This document shows positions 1-8,694 of a stretch of DNA of 64,000 nt, in pieces. The notes beneath the pieces were generated by a model. It searched no databases. It worked only from the letters and a program-made list of their open reading frames with translations, and had not been told where the DNA came from. Position 1 is the first letter of the stretch, and every line of letters begins with the position of its first letter. Source of the stretch: Methylobacterium durans (GTDB taxonomy: Bacteria > Pseudomonadota > Alphaproteobacteria > Rhizobiales > Beijerinckiaceae); contig NZ_CP029550.1 of the NCBI RefSeq assembly GCF_003173715.1, forward strand, positions 3,023,501 to 3,087,500, given 5' to 3'. A program made the translations under genes and the position numbers.

Positions 1-10
1 GGACGGGCTC
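1..10 (-). mobile_element. End of an IS1182-family element (cut by window edge)
   Basis: The ten bases are the exact reverse complement of the left terminal bases of the IS1182-family element at 18242-19708. They are followed by CTAG and an IS701 copy, the mirror image of the junction at 18238-18251. I infer that a second IS1182 copy, in reverse orientation, lies just outside the window. Only ten bases are visible, so the rest of the element is unproven. Confidence 0.65.
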
Positions 11-14
11 CTAG

Positions 15-1492
15 TACTACTGTGTCACAAACGGAGAATAGCAGCAGGGACATCGCTGAAGCGATTGCAACAGGGCGCGCGTCAGTCCCAGGCGCAAGGT
101 CGTAATGGAGTCAGGCACGTGACGCTCGGGCCGGATCGGGGGCGCCGCGGGGTCTGTAATCGGCGGGTAGGACAGGTGTTTGGAGCCTGACGAACTCGGA
201 TGCCGAGGGGGGAATCCGGCCCCGCTCAGAGACCAGAAACCCGTAAGCAGCGATGCACAAGCTGGCGTGATGATGGAAGCCGCGCCAGCCCCGGCCCTCG
301 TAGTGACCCAATCCGATCTCCTGCTTCAGCTCTTGATAGTCCCGCTCAATGCGCCAGCGCAGTTTGGTCTGGCTGACGAGCTCGGTCAGGGGCGTCTCGG
401 GTGGCAGGCTCGAGAGCCAGTACTTGGTGGGCGCGGCCTCGCCCTGCGGCCACTCGATCAGGACCCATTCCTCGGGACGGGGCTCGTGTCGCAGCTCATC
501 GCGATGAGCCGGACGCACCCGCTCTGCCGCAAAGCGCGACACCAACAGCCCGTTCGTGCCGGCACGCCATGTGACACACTGCCAAGCTTCCTCTGGCAGA
601 GACCGGGCCAGCTTCTCAGCCGAGAGCGGCTTGTGATCGGGGCTGCGCCGCACCCGGGTCGGCGGCCGGCCGCGCCCGCTCCAGGGTTTGGGTGGCAGCG
701 GTGTCGTTCCGGGTGACCACAGGCTGGTCGAAGACTGAATGCCGAGACTGTAGGGCAAGCCCAACTCCGTCAGGGCCGTGCGGAAGGCTGTGTCGATCCC
801 GTATCCGGCATCCGCCAGCACGAGACCGGGCGGCAGCTTGTCGGCGTGAGCGGCACGGATCTGATCCAGCGCGATCTGCGGCTTGGTCTGGAAGCGGATC
901 GCCGCGGGCACGCCAGCCTTCCTGCGCCGCTCGGGATCCAGGGCCCAGGCTTCCGGCAGGTAGAGGCGATAGGCGACCGGCAGGCTGGCCTGGGCATTAG
1001 CCAGCGAGAGCGTCACGGCCACTTGGCAATTGTCCTGCTTGCCGACCTGTCCGCAATACTGCCGCCCCACCCCGACCGAGTGTCGGCCCTTCTTGGGGAA
1101 GCTCGTGTCATCGACGATCCAGGCTTGGATTGGGCCTTGGCTCTCGATCATCGGCAGAACAGCGGCACGGACCCGGGCCAGCAAAGCAGTGTCTGACCAT
1201 TCGCCCTTGGCCACAAAGTGGTGCAGGGACTGATGGGTGGCCTGAACACGCGCTGGCGCGATCCGCGCTGCCATGGGCTCGATGCTCTTGCGCGCGCCCG
1301 GCAGGAGGAGACCGGTGCAGTAAGCCTTCAGCGGCGCCACCCGATCCGCATGGCCAAGGGCGTCCGAGAGCGTGTCGACATAGGCCGCAAAGCGCGGCGG
1401 GTCGGCCAGCGGGGTGTTCCAGGGATCCATGTCGCGCTCCCGCACGAGGTCGGATCACCACTCATACACCGCAATCTTGTGACACAGTAGTA
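15..1492 (-). mobile_element. IS701-family insertion sequence, copy 1
   Basis: A 1,478-bp element bounded by perfect 16-bp inverted repeats (TACTACTGTGTCACAA and its complement). It is flanked on both sides by CTAG (11-14 and 1493-1496), which fits the 4-bp YTAR target duplication known for the IS701 family. It carries one transposase gene on the minus strand. It is in reverse orientation to copies 2 and 3 (16761 and 19713). Copy 2 has the same transposase sequence except for one base in a C run. Confidence 0.9.
111..1445 (-). CDS. IS701-family DDE transposase (copy 1)
   Basis: A 444-residue transposase of the IS701 / DDE_5 type. Visible motifs are IVDDTSFPKKG near residue 110 (first acidic catalytic region), VLADAGYG near residue 210, and the C-terminal WRIERDYQELKQEIGLGHYEGR stretch typical of the glutamate region. 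The reading frame is intact to its usual end. The protein matches that of copy 2 up to residue RIPP near the C-terminus, after which copy 2 is frameshifted. It lies in a complete element with perfect ends and target duplication, so it is probably active. Confidence 0.92.
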   Translation of the reverse strand: MRERDMDPWNTPLADPPRFAAYVDTLSDALGHADRVAPLKAYCTGLLLPGARKSIEPMAARIAPARVQATHQSLHHFVAKGEWSDTALLARVRAAVLPMIESQGPIQAWIVDDTSFPKKGRHSVGVGRQYCGQVGKQDNCQVAVTLSLANAQASLPVAYRLYLPEAWALDPERRRKAGVPAAIRFQTKPQIALDQIRAAHADKLPPGLVLADAGYGIDTAFRTALTELGLPYSLGIQSSTSLWSPGTTPLPPKPWSGRGRPPTRVRRSPDHKPLSAEKLARSLPEEAWQCVTWRAGTNGLLVSRFAAERVRPAHRDELRHEPRPEEWVLIEWPQGEAAPTKYWLSSLPPETPLTELVSQTKLRWRIERDYQELKQEIGLGHYEGRGWRGFHHHASLCIAAYGFLVSERGRIPPSASEFVRLQTPVLPADYRPRGAPDPARASRA

Positions 1493-1521
1493 CTAGGCGA
1501 AAGCCTGTCGCCGACGCAGAG

Positions 1522-2667
1522 CTAAGGGAATAGGGGCCCCCCCGACCCACGTGCCGCTTCGGCGCCCAGGGATATACCGGCGCCGGCGCAAGCCATCGCG
1601 ATCGCCGCCGACATCTGCTCCTCGAATCGGGTCCCGTTGAAGCGCTGGGCGTGCGCGACGATGGCGGCCGGGTCGAGAGCGAGCCGGTCGAGCCGATCGA
1701 CGGCGTCGATCAGCGCCTCGACGCTCTGCGTCTCGAAGAAAACGCCGGTACGACCATCGACCACCGTCTCCGTGGCTCCGCCGCGGCCGTAGGCAACGAC
1801 CGGGCGGCCACTCGCCATCGCCTCGACCGGCACGATCCCGAAATCTTCCTCACCCGGGAAGATCAGGCCGCGGCAGCGCGCGTAATGGTGTTGGAGCTGG
1901 TCGAAAGGCTGCGAGCCGAGCACGCGCACAGTCGGGCCGGCCAGGGCCTTGAGCTCGCCCAGCATCTCCCCGCCACCGATGACCACGAGCGGGCGGCGCA
2001 TGGCGTTGAAGGCCGCGACCGCTATGTCCGGCCGCTTGTAGCGGACGAGTTCGCCCACCATCAGGTGGTAGTCGCCGCGCTCCGCTTCCGGGACGGGCGC
2101 AAAATCTTCCACCGCGACGGGCGGGTGGATGATGCTGGCCTCGCGCCGGTAGTAGCGGCGGATCCGCGAGGCGACGGTGCTCGAATTGGCGACGAAATGA
2201 TCGACCCGCGCGGCGGAGCTCTCGTCCCACGTCCGCAGGTAGTGGGTAACGAGCGGCATCGCGAACCGGGCCAGCCGTCCGGCCGAGCCCCGGTAATCGT
2301 GGTACATGTTCCAGATGTACCGCATGGGCGAGTGGCAGTAGCAGACATGCACCGCGCCCTCCGGCGGGACGATGCCCTTGGCGGGTCCGGACTCGCTCGA
2401 AAGGATGAGATCGTAGCCGCGCAGGTCGAGCTGCTCCAGCGCCAGCGGCATCAGGGGCAGGTAGGACTTGTACAGCCGGCTCGCCCGCGGCAGCTTCGCG
2501 ATGAAGGAGGTCCGGATGCGGTGCGAGCGGATCCCGTCCGACATCGCCTCCGGAACGACGACGTGGGTGAAGATGTCCGCGTCCGGGTACATCCGCGCCA
2601 GCGCCTCGACGACCTTCTCGCCGCCGCGCATGCCGACGAGCCAGTAATGGACGATCGCGACTCTCAT
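1522..2667 (-). CDS. GT4-family (group 1) glycosyltransferase
   Basis: A 381-residue glycosyltransferase with the GT-B fold. The N-terminus MRVAIVHYWLVGMRGGEKVV is the glycine-rich start typical of GT4 enzymes. HSPMRYIW and VANSS lie in the middle, and the donor-binding region FPGEEDFGIVPVEAMASGRPVVAY carries the E-x7-E motif near the C-terminus. I chose the ATG at 2667 because AGAGGT sits about nine bases upstream; a longer frame reaches 2706 but adds no conserved residues. It probably adds a sugar to a lipid-linked exopolysaccharide unit at the inner face of the membrane, together with the ExoY-like gene directly upstream. The specific sugar cannot be read from the sequence. IS701 copy 1 sits 25 bases past the stop codon and does not truncate the gene. 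Confidence 0.88.
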   Translation of the reverse strand: MRVAIVHYWLVGMRGGEKVVEALARMYPDADIFTHVVVPEAMSDGIRSHRIRTSFIAKLPRASRLYKSYLPLMPLALEQLDLRGYDLILSSESGPAKGIVPPEGAVHVCYCHSPMRYIWNMYHDYRGSAGRLARFAMPLVTHYLRTWDESSAARVDHFVANSSTVASRIRRYYRREASIIHPPVAVEDFAPVPEAERGDYHLMVGELVRYKRPDIAVAAFNAMRRPLVVIGGGEMLGELKALAGPTVRVLGSQPFDQLQHHYARCRGLIFPGEEDFGIVPVEAMASGRPVVAYGRGGATETVVDGRTGVFFETQSVEALIDAVDRLDRLALDPAAIVAHAQRFNGTRFEEQMSAAIAMACAGAGISLGAEAARGSGGPLFP

Positions 2668-2845
2668 AATATGACCTCTGAGAATTTGACGCGTGAGTGC
2701 CGGCATGTCGCTGACGGCGCAGGGACGATGCGTCGCAGGCCCGTTCGCGAATGAGGGCTGCGGGAGTGGCCGGATTTAAAGCGCTGCGAACCGCCTGCTC
2801 GGAGGCGTCCTGAGCGCATCTCAGTATCTGGCCAGATGCGGCCCG

Positions 2846-3547
2846 TCAGTACGAGCCCCGCGTGAAGAACACGGCCGGGATCGTCCGCAGGATGATGACC
2901 ATGTCTTTCCCGAAAGACTGAGACTCGACGTAGGTCCGGTCGAGGCATACGCGCTCGGCATAGGACGTGTCGGATCGCCCGCTCACCTGCCAAGCACCGG
3001 TGAGGCCGGGGCGCACGGCGAAGTAGGCGGCGGCGTCGGGGCCGTACTTCTCAACTTCGGCCTCCACGATCGGCCGCGGGCCCACCACGCTCATCTCACC
3101 GCGCAGGATGTTGAAGAGCTGCGGCAGCTCGTCGAGGCTCGTTTTGCGCAGGATCGCGCCGACCGGCGTGATTCGCGGATCGTTCCGCAGCTTCTGCGTC
3201 TGCTCCCACTCTGCGAGTGCCGTCGGGTTCCTGTTCAGGTAGTCCTGCAACGCTTGATGGCTGTCCTCGCGCATGGTTCGGAACTTGAGGCAGCCGAAGC
3301 TGGTCTGACCGCGCCCGAGCCGCCGGTGGCGGTAGAGGGCCGGTCCGCCATCGTAGGCCCGCACGAGAATCGCGATGAGGATGAAGAGCGGGAGGAGGAG
3401 GAGGAGCGCCGTGAGAGCGGCCGTGACGTCGAAGCTGCGTTTGAGGCTCGCGCCGAGCCGTCGATTCTGGGACGTGAACCACACCCGCTGCTCGGCTTCG
3501 GTGGTTCGGTATTTCGTGCTGGCCACAAGCTGTGGGAGCAAAGCCAT
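2846..3547 (-). CDS. ExoY-like undecaprenyl-phosphate sugar-1-phosphate transferase
   Basis: A 233-residue bacterial sugar transferase. One hydrophobic helix lies at about residues 40-65 ([22 protein letters not shown]), followed by the cytosolic catalytic domain. The family motifs are [26 protein letters not shown], the signature [10 protein letters not shown], and [14 protein letters not shown]. The length matches the short ExoY/WbaP-C type rather than the long WbaP with extra helices. It primes exopolysaccharide synthesis by loading the first sugar phosphate onto undecaprenyl phosphate. It is read in the same direction as the glycosyltransferase gene downstream (178 bases apart), probably as one transcript starting in the AT-rich region above 3548. 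Confidence 0.92.
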   Translation of the reverse strand: MALLPQLVASTKYRTTEAEQRVWFTSQNRRLGASLKRSFDVTAALTALLLLLPLFILIAILVRAYDGGPALYRHRRLGRGQTSFGCLKFRTMREDSHQALQDYLNRNPTALAEWEQTQKLRNDPRITPVGAILRKTSLDELPQLFNILRGEMSVVGPRPIVEAEVEKYGPDAAAYFAVRPGLTGAWQVSGRSDTSYAERVCLDRTYVESQSFGKDMVIILRTIPAVFFTRGSY

Positions 3548-4100
3548 ACAGGTCTCCTAGTTCAGAAAACCCCCTTGTTTAACTTTTCGTTAAAATCCCA
3601 TGACGCGCTGCAACATTCAAGGTCGATTTTAAAGCGGGGTCGACCTAATGCTGTGCAGAATGCACAAAAAATGCTCAAATTTGCGGAAAACAAGTAAATT
3701 TATCTAAGAATCCCAGACTTGATTTAAGGGCAACTTTTTTGCACGGCAAAAAAGCGGAGGTGGCGCGAGAGATTTGCTCGGCAGCATCGAGCGACCACAG
3801 CAATTTCATAAATAAGACAAGCTGTTGCAATGGGATACAAGCATCTAATCAAAACAAAAAACGAAGATCGAGACAGATTAATTTGAAATATCTCTTCAGC
3901 GTAGCACTGCAAATAGCTTAGACCATCGGTTCAATGCACGCCCTGGAAAGTATGTCCAGTTTCAAGCAGCCTCGTGTGCTGCAGGTCATTGGCCGCCCGG
4001 TTCCGAACCGGTCTGTGAACGAAGCTACAAACCTCACGTGAATCCATCACGCCAGCTTGCCTATTCTCGTTGCGTCGCGGCAATCCCCTGAGTGGGCGTC
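3548..4100. other. AT-rich intergenic region upstream of the ExoY-like gene
   Basis: About 550 bases of markedly lower GC than the surroundings, lying between two minus-strand genes. Short open frames on both strands (for example 3724-3921) show no recognisable domain and no convincing ribosome binding site. It probably holds the promoter and control sites of the ExoY-like gene. I see no RNA gene or known operator. Confidence 0.5.
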
Positions 4101-5198
4101 TTAGCAGGAATGTAGCGCGTAACCGGATGCCTCGATCGCCGCGATGAGAGCAAGGGCCGAGTGTCGCCACGTGAAGCGTGCGGCCTGCGCCCGCCCCGCC
4201 TCACGCAGACGTGCGCGCAAACCTGCGTCCCGGCCAATGTCTTCGATGCGCGTGACCCATTCGTCGGCGCGGGCGGGGTCGGCGTAGACGACTGCCTCGC
4301 CGCAGACCTCCCGCACCGCCGCAGCCGTTGAGGCGATGACTGGGCTTCCGCTGCGCATGGCTTCGAGCGGCGGCAGGCCAAATCCCTCGAAATGCGACGG
4401 AAACAGAAGCGCCGCAGCGCCCGCATAGAGCGCCTTCAACTCCGCGTCTGAGACGCGCCCGATGAACTGTGCGGCAGGGCAGGCCGGCAGGCCGTGGGCC
4501 GCGAAGATGCGCGGGTTGGCGCCCCCCGCGATCACGAGACGCCGCAGCGGCCCGGTCTGGCGCGCCTGCGCCTCCAGAATCGTGGCGAGATTCTTGTGCG
4601 GGCTGAGGCTCCCAATTGCCAGAAGGTAGGAGTCTGGCGACAGACCGTGCCGATCGAGCGTCGTCGGATCAGCTTCGATTCGGTCGATGTGATCACCGCC
4701 GTTCGGTACCACGACGGCCTTGCCCTGTGGCACCACGCTGAATCTCTCCAACTCCCTTCTCGAAAAATCGGAGACAGTGGTCACTGCACGGCATCGCCGC
4801 GCGGCGGCGGGCAACAGGACGCGATAGGCCGCCCGGAAGGCGCGGGAATAAGAATCCGGGGTCTGATAGATCTGGGCGTCGTGCAGCATCACGAGCGCGT
4901 CCCGCACGGTGAGGGGCGCCGTGTTGCAGAGATTGAGCAACCATGCGCCGCGGCAGGCGCGGGGCAGCTCGAGCTGCTCCCAGGCATGTCCCGTGAGCCG
5001 CCCAGTCTGGCGCACGGGAATGGCCGAGAGACCGAGGTGCCGCAAATTGCCCGGCGGTGCCACCACCTCGATGTCGAGGCCGGGCAGGGCACCCTCGATC
5101 ACTAACCGGTCGAGAGCGACGCTGAGTTCCTGCGCCACCCGATCAACGCCCGTCAGGGCGCGGGTGCCGAAGCGCCCGTTGATGACGATTTTGGGCAT
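4101..5198 (-). CDS. GT4-family glycosyltransferase (mannosyltransferase-like)
   Basis: A 365-residue group 1 glycosyltransferase. The N-terminal domain begins MPKIVINGRFGTRALTGVDR, with the G-V-D/E-R acceptor loop. The C-terminal domain holds LAIGSLSPHKNLATILEA and FPSHFEGFGLPPLEAMRSG, the E-x7-E donor site. The ATG at 5198 is preceded by AGGAG at six bases; an upstream extension in the frame to 5369 is low-complexity and rejected. It belongs with the other glycosyltransferase and the ExoY-like gene as an exopolysaccharide assembly set. It is divergent from the GH16 gene, with about 250 bases between the two starts. The sugar specificity is unknown; the resemblance to mannosyltransferases of the same fold is general. 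Confidence 0.88.
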   Translation of the reverse strand: MPKIVINGRFGTRALTGVDRVAQELSVALDRLVIEGALPGLDIEVVAPPGNLRHLGLSAIPVRQTGRLTGHAWEQLELPRACRGAWLLNLCNTAPLTVRDALVMLHDAQIYQTPDSYSRAFRAAYRVLLPAAARRCRAVTTVSDFSRRELERFSVVPQGKAVVVPNGGDHIDRIEADPTTLDRHGLSPDSYLLAIGSLSPHKNLATILEAQARQTGPLRRLVIAGGANPRIFAAHGLPACPAAQFIGRVSDAELKALYAGAAALLFPSHFEGFGLPPLEAMRSGSPVIASTAAAVREVCGEAVVYADPARADEWVTRIEDIGRDAGLRARLREAGRAQAARFTWRHSALALIAAIEASGYALHSC

Positions 5199-5446
5199 CG
5201 GGACTCCTGCGGTGGCACCCGTCGGGCGGTTAGATCGATCCGATCGCGACGGTTGTAGATTGTGCACTGCAAGGAAACCAGACCGTACGGCACCACGAGG
5301 TGTGGGACTTATTCGCCTACCGGCAGAGCAGTATGGTCGAATTCTTATCGATGCCTCAAGATGTGGCACCTGTCCGGAGGTAAACCAAACCTTAAAGATT
5401 GCAGACCAAGGGTTCTTGCTCCGCGAGAAACTCGAAATCCTCGGCC

Positions 5447-7408
5447 ATGCTCGACCTGACCGGCTACCGCCTGACCTTCGACGAAGAATTCAACAGGCGC
5501 AGTATTTCTCTGGATGGACGTGGCACGACTTGGGCCGATACGCGGCGCGAATGGCGATACGACGCGAATTCCGATATCGGGTTCGGCCATTCCTCCTTCG
5601 TAGATCCGTCCTCGGGCTATGACCCCTTCCGGGTGGAGAACGGCGCCCTCGCCATCACGGCCGTTCCGGACCGGACCGCGTCGGGTCATCCGGGCAGCTG
5701 GGAATCCGGCCTCATCACGACGCAGGGCAACTTCTCGCAGACATACGGCTATTTCGAGATGCGGGCCCAGCTCTCCGGCGGCATCGGCGCTTGGGACGCC
5801 TTCTGGCTCCTGCCGGACACACCCGCCGCAAATACCGACAACCGGCCCGGCTGGCAGGAGATCGATATCGTCGAGCATTATGGCGCCAACGAGGGCGGCG
5901 TCTACGGTTACGTACATACGACTGATGATGGAGGCGCGGGCGAGCGCCAATTCTACAGCTATCATGGTGGGCTGACGACTGGCTATCACACCTACGGCGT
6001 GAACTGGAACGCCGACACTATCGATTTCTATTTCGATGGCATCTACATGGGCTCGCGCGCGACGCCCTCGGACATGCACGGTCCGATGTACATCTTGGCG
6101 GACCTTGCGACGCAGGGTGTTCCCGACAATGACGCGGACGCGGCTGGAGTGCCGTTATCGATGCACATCGATTACATCCGTGCGTTCTCCAATGCATCGG
6201 ACGCGGTCGCCGTAGCGCAGGACACGCCCTCCGCTCCGGACGAGCGAGATCCCGGCCTCTACGGCGCGACCGCGGTGCGTGGCACGCCCGTGCAAGAGGC
6301 GCCTGGAAAGAGCCTGTTCGGTGAGACGGTGCACAGCGCACAGGACGTGGGCGCCCAGGTCTACGTCCTGTTCAGTGGCCTGCTTGGGCGCATCCCGGGG
6401 CTCCTCGAGATCGAGGGGTGGGCCCACAGGCTGGAGCACGGCACCTCGCTTACGTCGTTCGCTGCCGAGCTTCTCGCCAGCGCAGAGGGGCAGGCACGCT
6501 TCGATGCGACGGATCACGGCAGCTTCATCCAGAGTCTCTACGTCTCCGTGCTGCACCGAAGTGCCGACCCCTCCGGTCTTGCCGCCTGGACCGCCTCTCT
6601 CGCCTCTGATGCCACCCCGGCGCAGGTAGCGATCGGTTTCGCGCTCTCGGACGAGCACCTGACCCGCCTCGGCCCCATCTTTGAGGCGGGCATCTTCGTT
6701 CCCGACAAGGCAACCGCGGACGTAGCGCGCCTGTATCACGCCGTTCTCGCCCGCGTGCCGGACGCTCTGGGCCTACAGGCATGGGTCGGCGCGGTCGATG
6801 CGGGTGCGAAGATGTCGAATGTCGCCGGCGCCTTCATCGCCAGCGCCGAGTACGAGGTCGCCGCGACCGGCTTCAGCGACCGCCAGTTCGTAGAGATGCT
6901 CTACCACTCTGTTCTCGGGCGGGCCGCGGATACGGCAGGATTGCAGGCTTGGACGGGCGCCCTCGATCACGGTGCCGGACGAACGACCATTGCCGAAAGC
7001 TTCACGGACTCACTCGAATTCCAGGGGGCTTACGCGACCGCGTCCAGCACGGATTACGTTTCCGGCCTCTACCAGGGGGTGCTCGGACGCGCGGGCGACG
7101 TCTCAGGCCTAGCGAGTTGGACGGCGGCGATAGACGGCCACACGCTGACCCGCGCGCAGGTCGCGCATGCCTTCGTGGAATCGGCCGAATTCCACGATCG
7201 CTTCGTCGCACCTTCCGACGCTACCTTCCTCAACATGCTGTATGAGGGGGCCTTCGGTCGAACCGCGGATGCCGACGGCCTTACATATTGGACAGCGGCA
7301 TTCGCCCACGGGGCCTCTCGAGCAGACGTCGCTGCGATCTTCGTGCAGAGCGGTGAGGCGCAACAGCACCTCCTCTCGGTGGTCGAGCAGGGGTGGCTTC
7401 TCAGCTGA
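5447..7408 (+). CDS. GH16 glycoside hydrolase with six DUF4214 repeats
   Basis: A protein of about 653 residues. Residues 1-260 form a glycoside hydrolase family 16 domain with the catalytic motif E138-I-D140-I-V-E143 and the flanking YGYFEMRAQL and W-rich sheet motifs. Residues from about 300 to the end are six imperfect repeats of the DUF4214 type (LYxxVLGRxxDxxGLxxWTxxLxxG). There is no N-terminal signal peptide, so export by a type I system is likely, as for ExsH/ExoK-like glycanases; that is inference. It may trim or release the exopolysaccharide made by the neighbouring genes. The start is uncertain: ATG 5447 begins the conserved domain, but no strong ribosome binding site precedes it, and a TTG at 5399 is an alternative with GGAGG about 20 bases upstream. 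Confidence 0.85.
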   Translation: MLDLTGYRLTFDEEFNRRSISLDGRGTTWADTRREWRYDANSDIGFGHSSFVDPSSGYDPFRVENGALAITAVPDRTASGHPGSWESGLITTQGNFSQTYGYFEMRAQLSGGIGAWDAFWLLPDTPAANTDNRPGWQEIDIVEHYGANEGGVYGYVHTTDDGGAGERQFYSYHGGLTTGYHTYGVNWNADTIDFYFDGIYMGSRATPSDMHGPMYILADLATQGVPDNDADAAGVPLSMHIDYIRAFSNASDAVAVAQDTPSAPDERDPGLYGATAVRGTPVQEAPGKSLFGETVHSAQDVGAQVYVLFSGLLGRIPGLLEIEGWAHRLEHGTSLTSFAAELLASAEGQARFDATDHGSFIQSLYVSVLHRSADPSGLAAWTASLASDATPAQVAIGFALSDEHLTRLGPIFEAGIFVPDKATADVARLYHAVLARVPDALGLQAWVGAVDAGAKMSNVAGAFIASAEYEVAATGFSDRQFVEMLYHSVLGRAADTAGLQAWTGALDHGAGRTTIAESFTDSLEFQGAYATASSTDYVSGLYQGVLGRAGDVSGLASWTAAIDGHTLTRAQVAHAFVESAEFHDRFVAPSDATFLNMLYEGAFGRTADADGLTYWTAAFAHGASRADVAAIFVQSGEAQQHLLSVVEQGWLLS

Positions 7409-7485
7409 AGCCGGGTCGGCGCCGCGCAGATCTCGCGGCTGGTGCCAAGGACGGTTAGGTAATCCGCCTCTTCTTGATAGCCATA

Positions 7486-7502
7486 ATGAAATAATATTTC
7501 AT
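7486..7502. repeat. 17-bp AT-rich perfect palindrome
   Basis: Eight-base arms ATGAAATA and TATTTCAT flank one central A, in the roughly 290-base gap between the GH16 gene and the XRE gene. It resembles a dimeric operator, but no gene starts directly beside it, and the lack of a GC stem argues against a terminator. Its function is unknown. Confidence 0.4.
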
Positions 7503-7699
7503 ATTGAGCGTTCTCTGAAGCATTTTGTGTGCCTTGCAACAGGTCGCAAGATGAGATTTTCACTGAGCACACGCCGAGTTTCTGTCCGCTCTGCTGCCTC
7601 GCTCTCAATAAGTGCGGATCAAACCGCTCGGTTAGGTCACCCGTACACGGTGTGCGGTCGTTCGACACTGTTAAGCTGCACGAGCCGCTTACTCGTTGC

Positions 7700-7963
7700 T
7701 TATTTTTGTAACTCTGAAGGGTGCGAGTGCTTCTCTCGAAAGCGGACACCAGCTCCTCCCCCGTTCTCGGGGATGAATTCGATGCCGGCACGTTCAAGTG
7801 CAAGCCGCAGAGCTGCAATGGTTGGTCCGTGCGCACCAAGATCACCCGGCTTCGCCTCCAGCCGCTTGATGGTTGGCAGGGACACACCTGAGGCTTCGGC
7901 AAGCTCCTTCTGCTCCCACCTAACCAAAGCACGAGCTGCGCGTATGATTTCGCTTGTGAGCAT
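7700..7963 (-). CDS. Small XRE-family helix-turn-helix regulator
   Basis: An 87-residue protein whose first 65 residues are one Cro/C1-type helix-turn-helix domain. RAARALVRWEQKELAEASGV is followed by SLPTIKRLEAKPGDLGAHGPTIAALRLALERAGIEFI, the usual end of alphaproteobacterial members of this family. The rest is a short basic tail. It is divergently oriented to the gene at 8063, and a perfect palindrome lies 16 bases before its start. I infer it represses both genes through the palindromes at 7979-8044. Nothing in the sequence shows the inducer. Confidence 0.85.
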   Translation of the reverse strand: MLTSEIIRAARALVRWEQKELAEASGVSLPTIKRLEAKPGDLGAHGPTIAALRLALERAGIEFIPENGGGAGVRFREKHSHPSELQK

Positions 7964-7978
7964 TTCAGACTCTTTTCG

Positions 7979-8044
7979 ATGCCTGAGGCATTAAATGATC
8001 CCTTAAGTATTGAACGTACGACGGGATAATGATACCTGAGGCAT
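7979..8044. promoter_or_regulatory. Divergent operator pair for the XRE regulator
   Basis: Two near-identical 13-bp palindromes stand in the 99-base divergent gap between the XRE gene (start 7963) and the plus-strand gene (start 8063). They are ATGCCTGAGGCAT at 7979-7991, with perfect six-base arms, and ATACCTGAGGCAT at 8032-8044, with one mismatch. Their centres are 53 bases apart, about five helical turns. Each sits 16 to 19 bases from one of the two start codons, the classic position for repression of both genes. That the XRE protein binds them is inferred from position. Confidence 0.65.
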
Positions 8045-8062
8045 CGAAATGAGGTGCCGTCA

Positions 8063-8614
8063 ATGTCCTATCGCCGCTCTATCTCTTGGTCGTCTGCCCT
8101 TCAAAGCCTTCGCGCCGATCGCGCCCAGATTTCTCGCTCCGAACGCCGAGCCATGCTTGCCGCGAATGGCTTTGCTAAACTCGCAGCCGCTCGCGCTCAA
8201 ACACTCGCTCGCGACCATCCCCTGTTTGTGGCTGGTGCCTACAATCGACGAGCCATCATGTCGGCTGCGATCGTTTCAGCAACAGCTCGACGCGCCGTTA
8301 CAGGAGAGCCCTGGAACATCTGTCTCTCCGCCGCTCTCAAAGGAACCTGGCAGGTCGCGAAAGCAGCTCGCGCGTTCGCAGCCCATCAGGCACAGCGAGC
8401 CGTCGAACGCGCTCGGCGAGCAAATTCGCACATCAACCCGGACCAGGTGAGCTCACCCGCAGGGGAGGGGTATTTGGCACCAGGTCGCCGCCCGCAGCCG
8501 CCACTGATGCCTACTCCCAAGCAACACGCCCTATCCGAGTCCATCCCACGCGTCACGGTATCGAGCGCCTCACCCATCTCTGCGTCCCAGCCCTCGGCCT
8601 CTAAGTCGGATTGA
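8063..8614 (+). CDS. Hypothetical basic protein under the divergent operator
   Basis: A 183-residue protein that I do not recognise. The ATG at 8063 has GAGG eight bases upstream; a GTG at 8054 is a less likely start. Residues 1-120 are helical, rich in Ala and Arg (RSERRAMLAANGFAKLAAARAQ; AAHQAQRAVERARRANS). The C-terminal 60 residues are Pro/Ser-rich and probably disordered. The reading frame overlaps the upstream end of the following frame, and the order suggests one transcript with the HNH gene. The frame is supported by its ribosome binding site and by the operator placed just before it, not by homology. Confidence 0.55.
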   Translation: MSYRRSISWSSALQSLRADRAQISRSERRAMLAANGFAKLAAARAQTLARDHPLFVAGAYNRRAIMSAAIVSATARRAVTGEPWNICLSAALKGTWQVAKAARAFAAHQAQRAVERARRANSHINPDQVSSPAGEGYLAPGRRPQPPLMPTPKQHALSESIPRVTVSSASPISASQPSASKSD

Positions 8615-8694
8615 GCCCGGGCCTGTTGACTGCGACCGGCCGAGCTGCCGGCAGCGCTGCTTTACCACCTCTCACTCACATTCAGCGAGGCACC

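Noticed and set aside
180..1525. Long plus-strand open frames across IS701 copy 1
   Set aside because: They mirror the minus-strand transposase in other frames; the same frames recur opposite copies 2 and 3 and have no ribosome binding site or domain.
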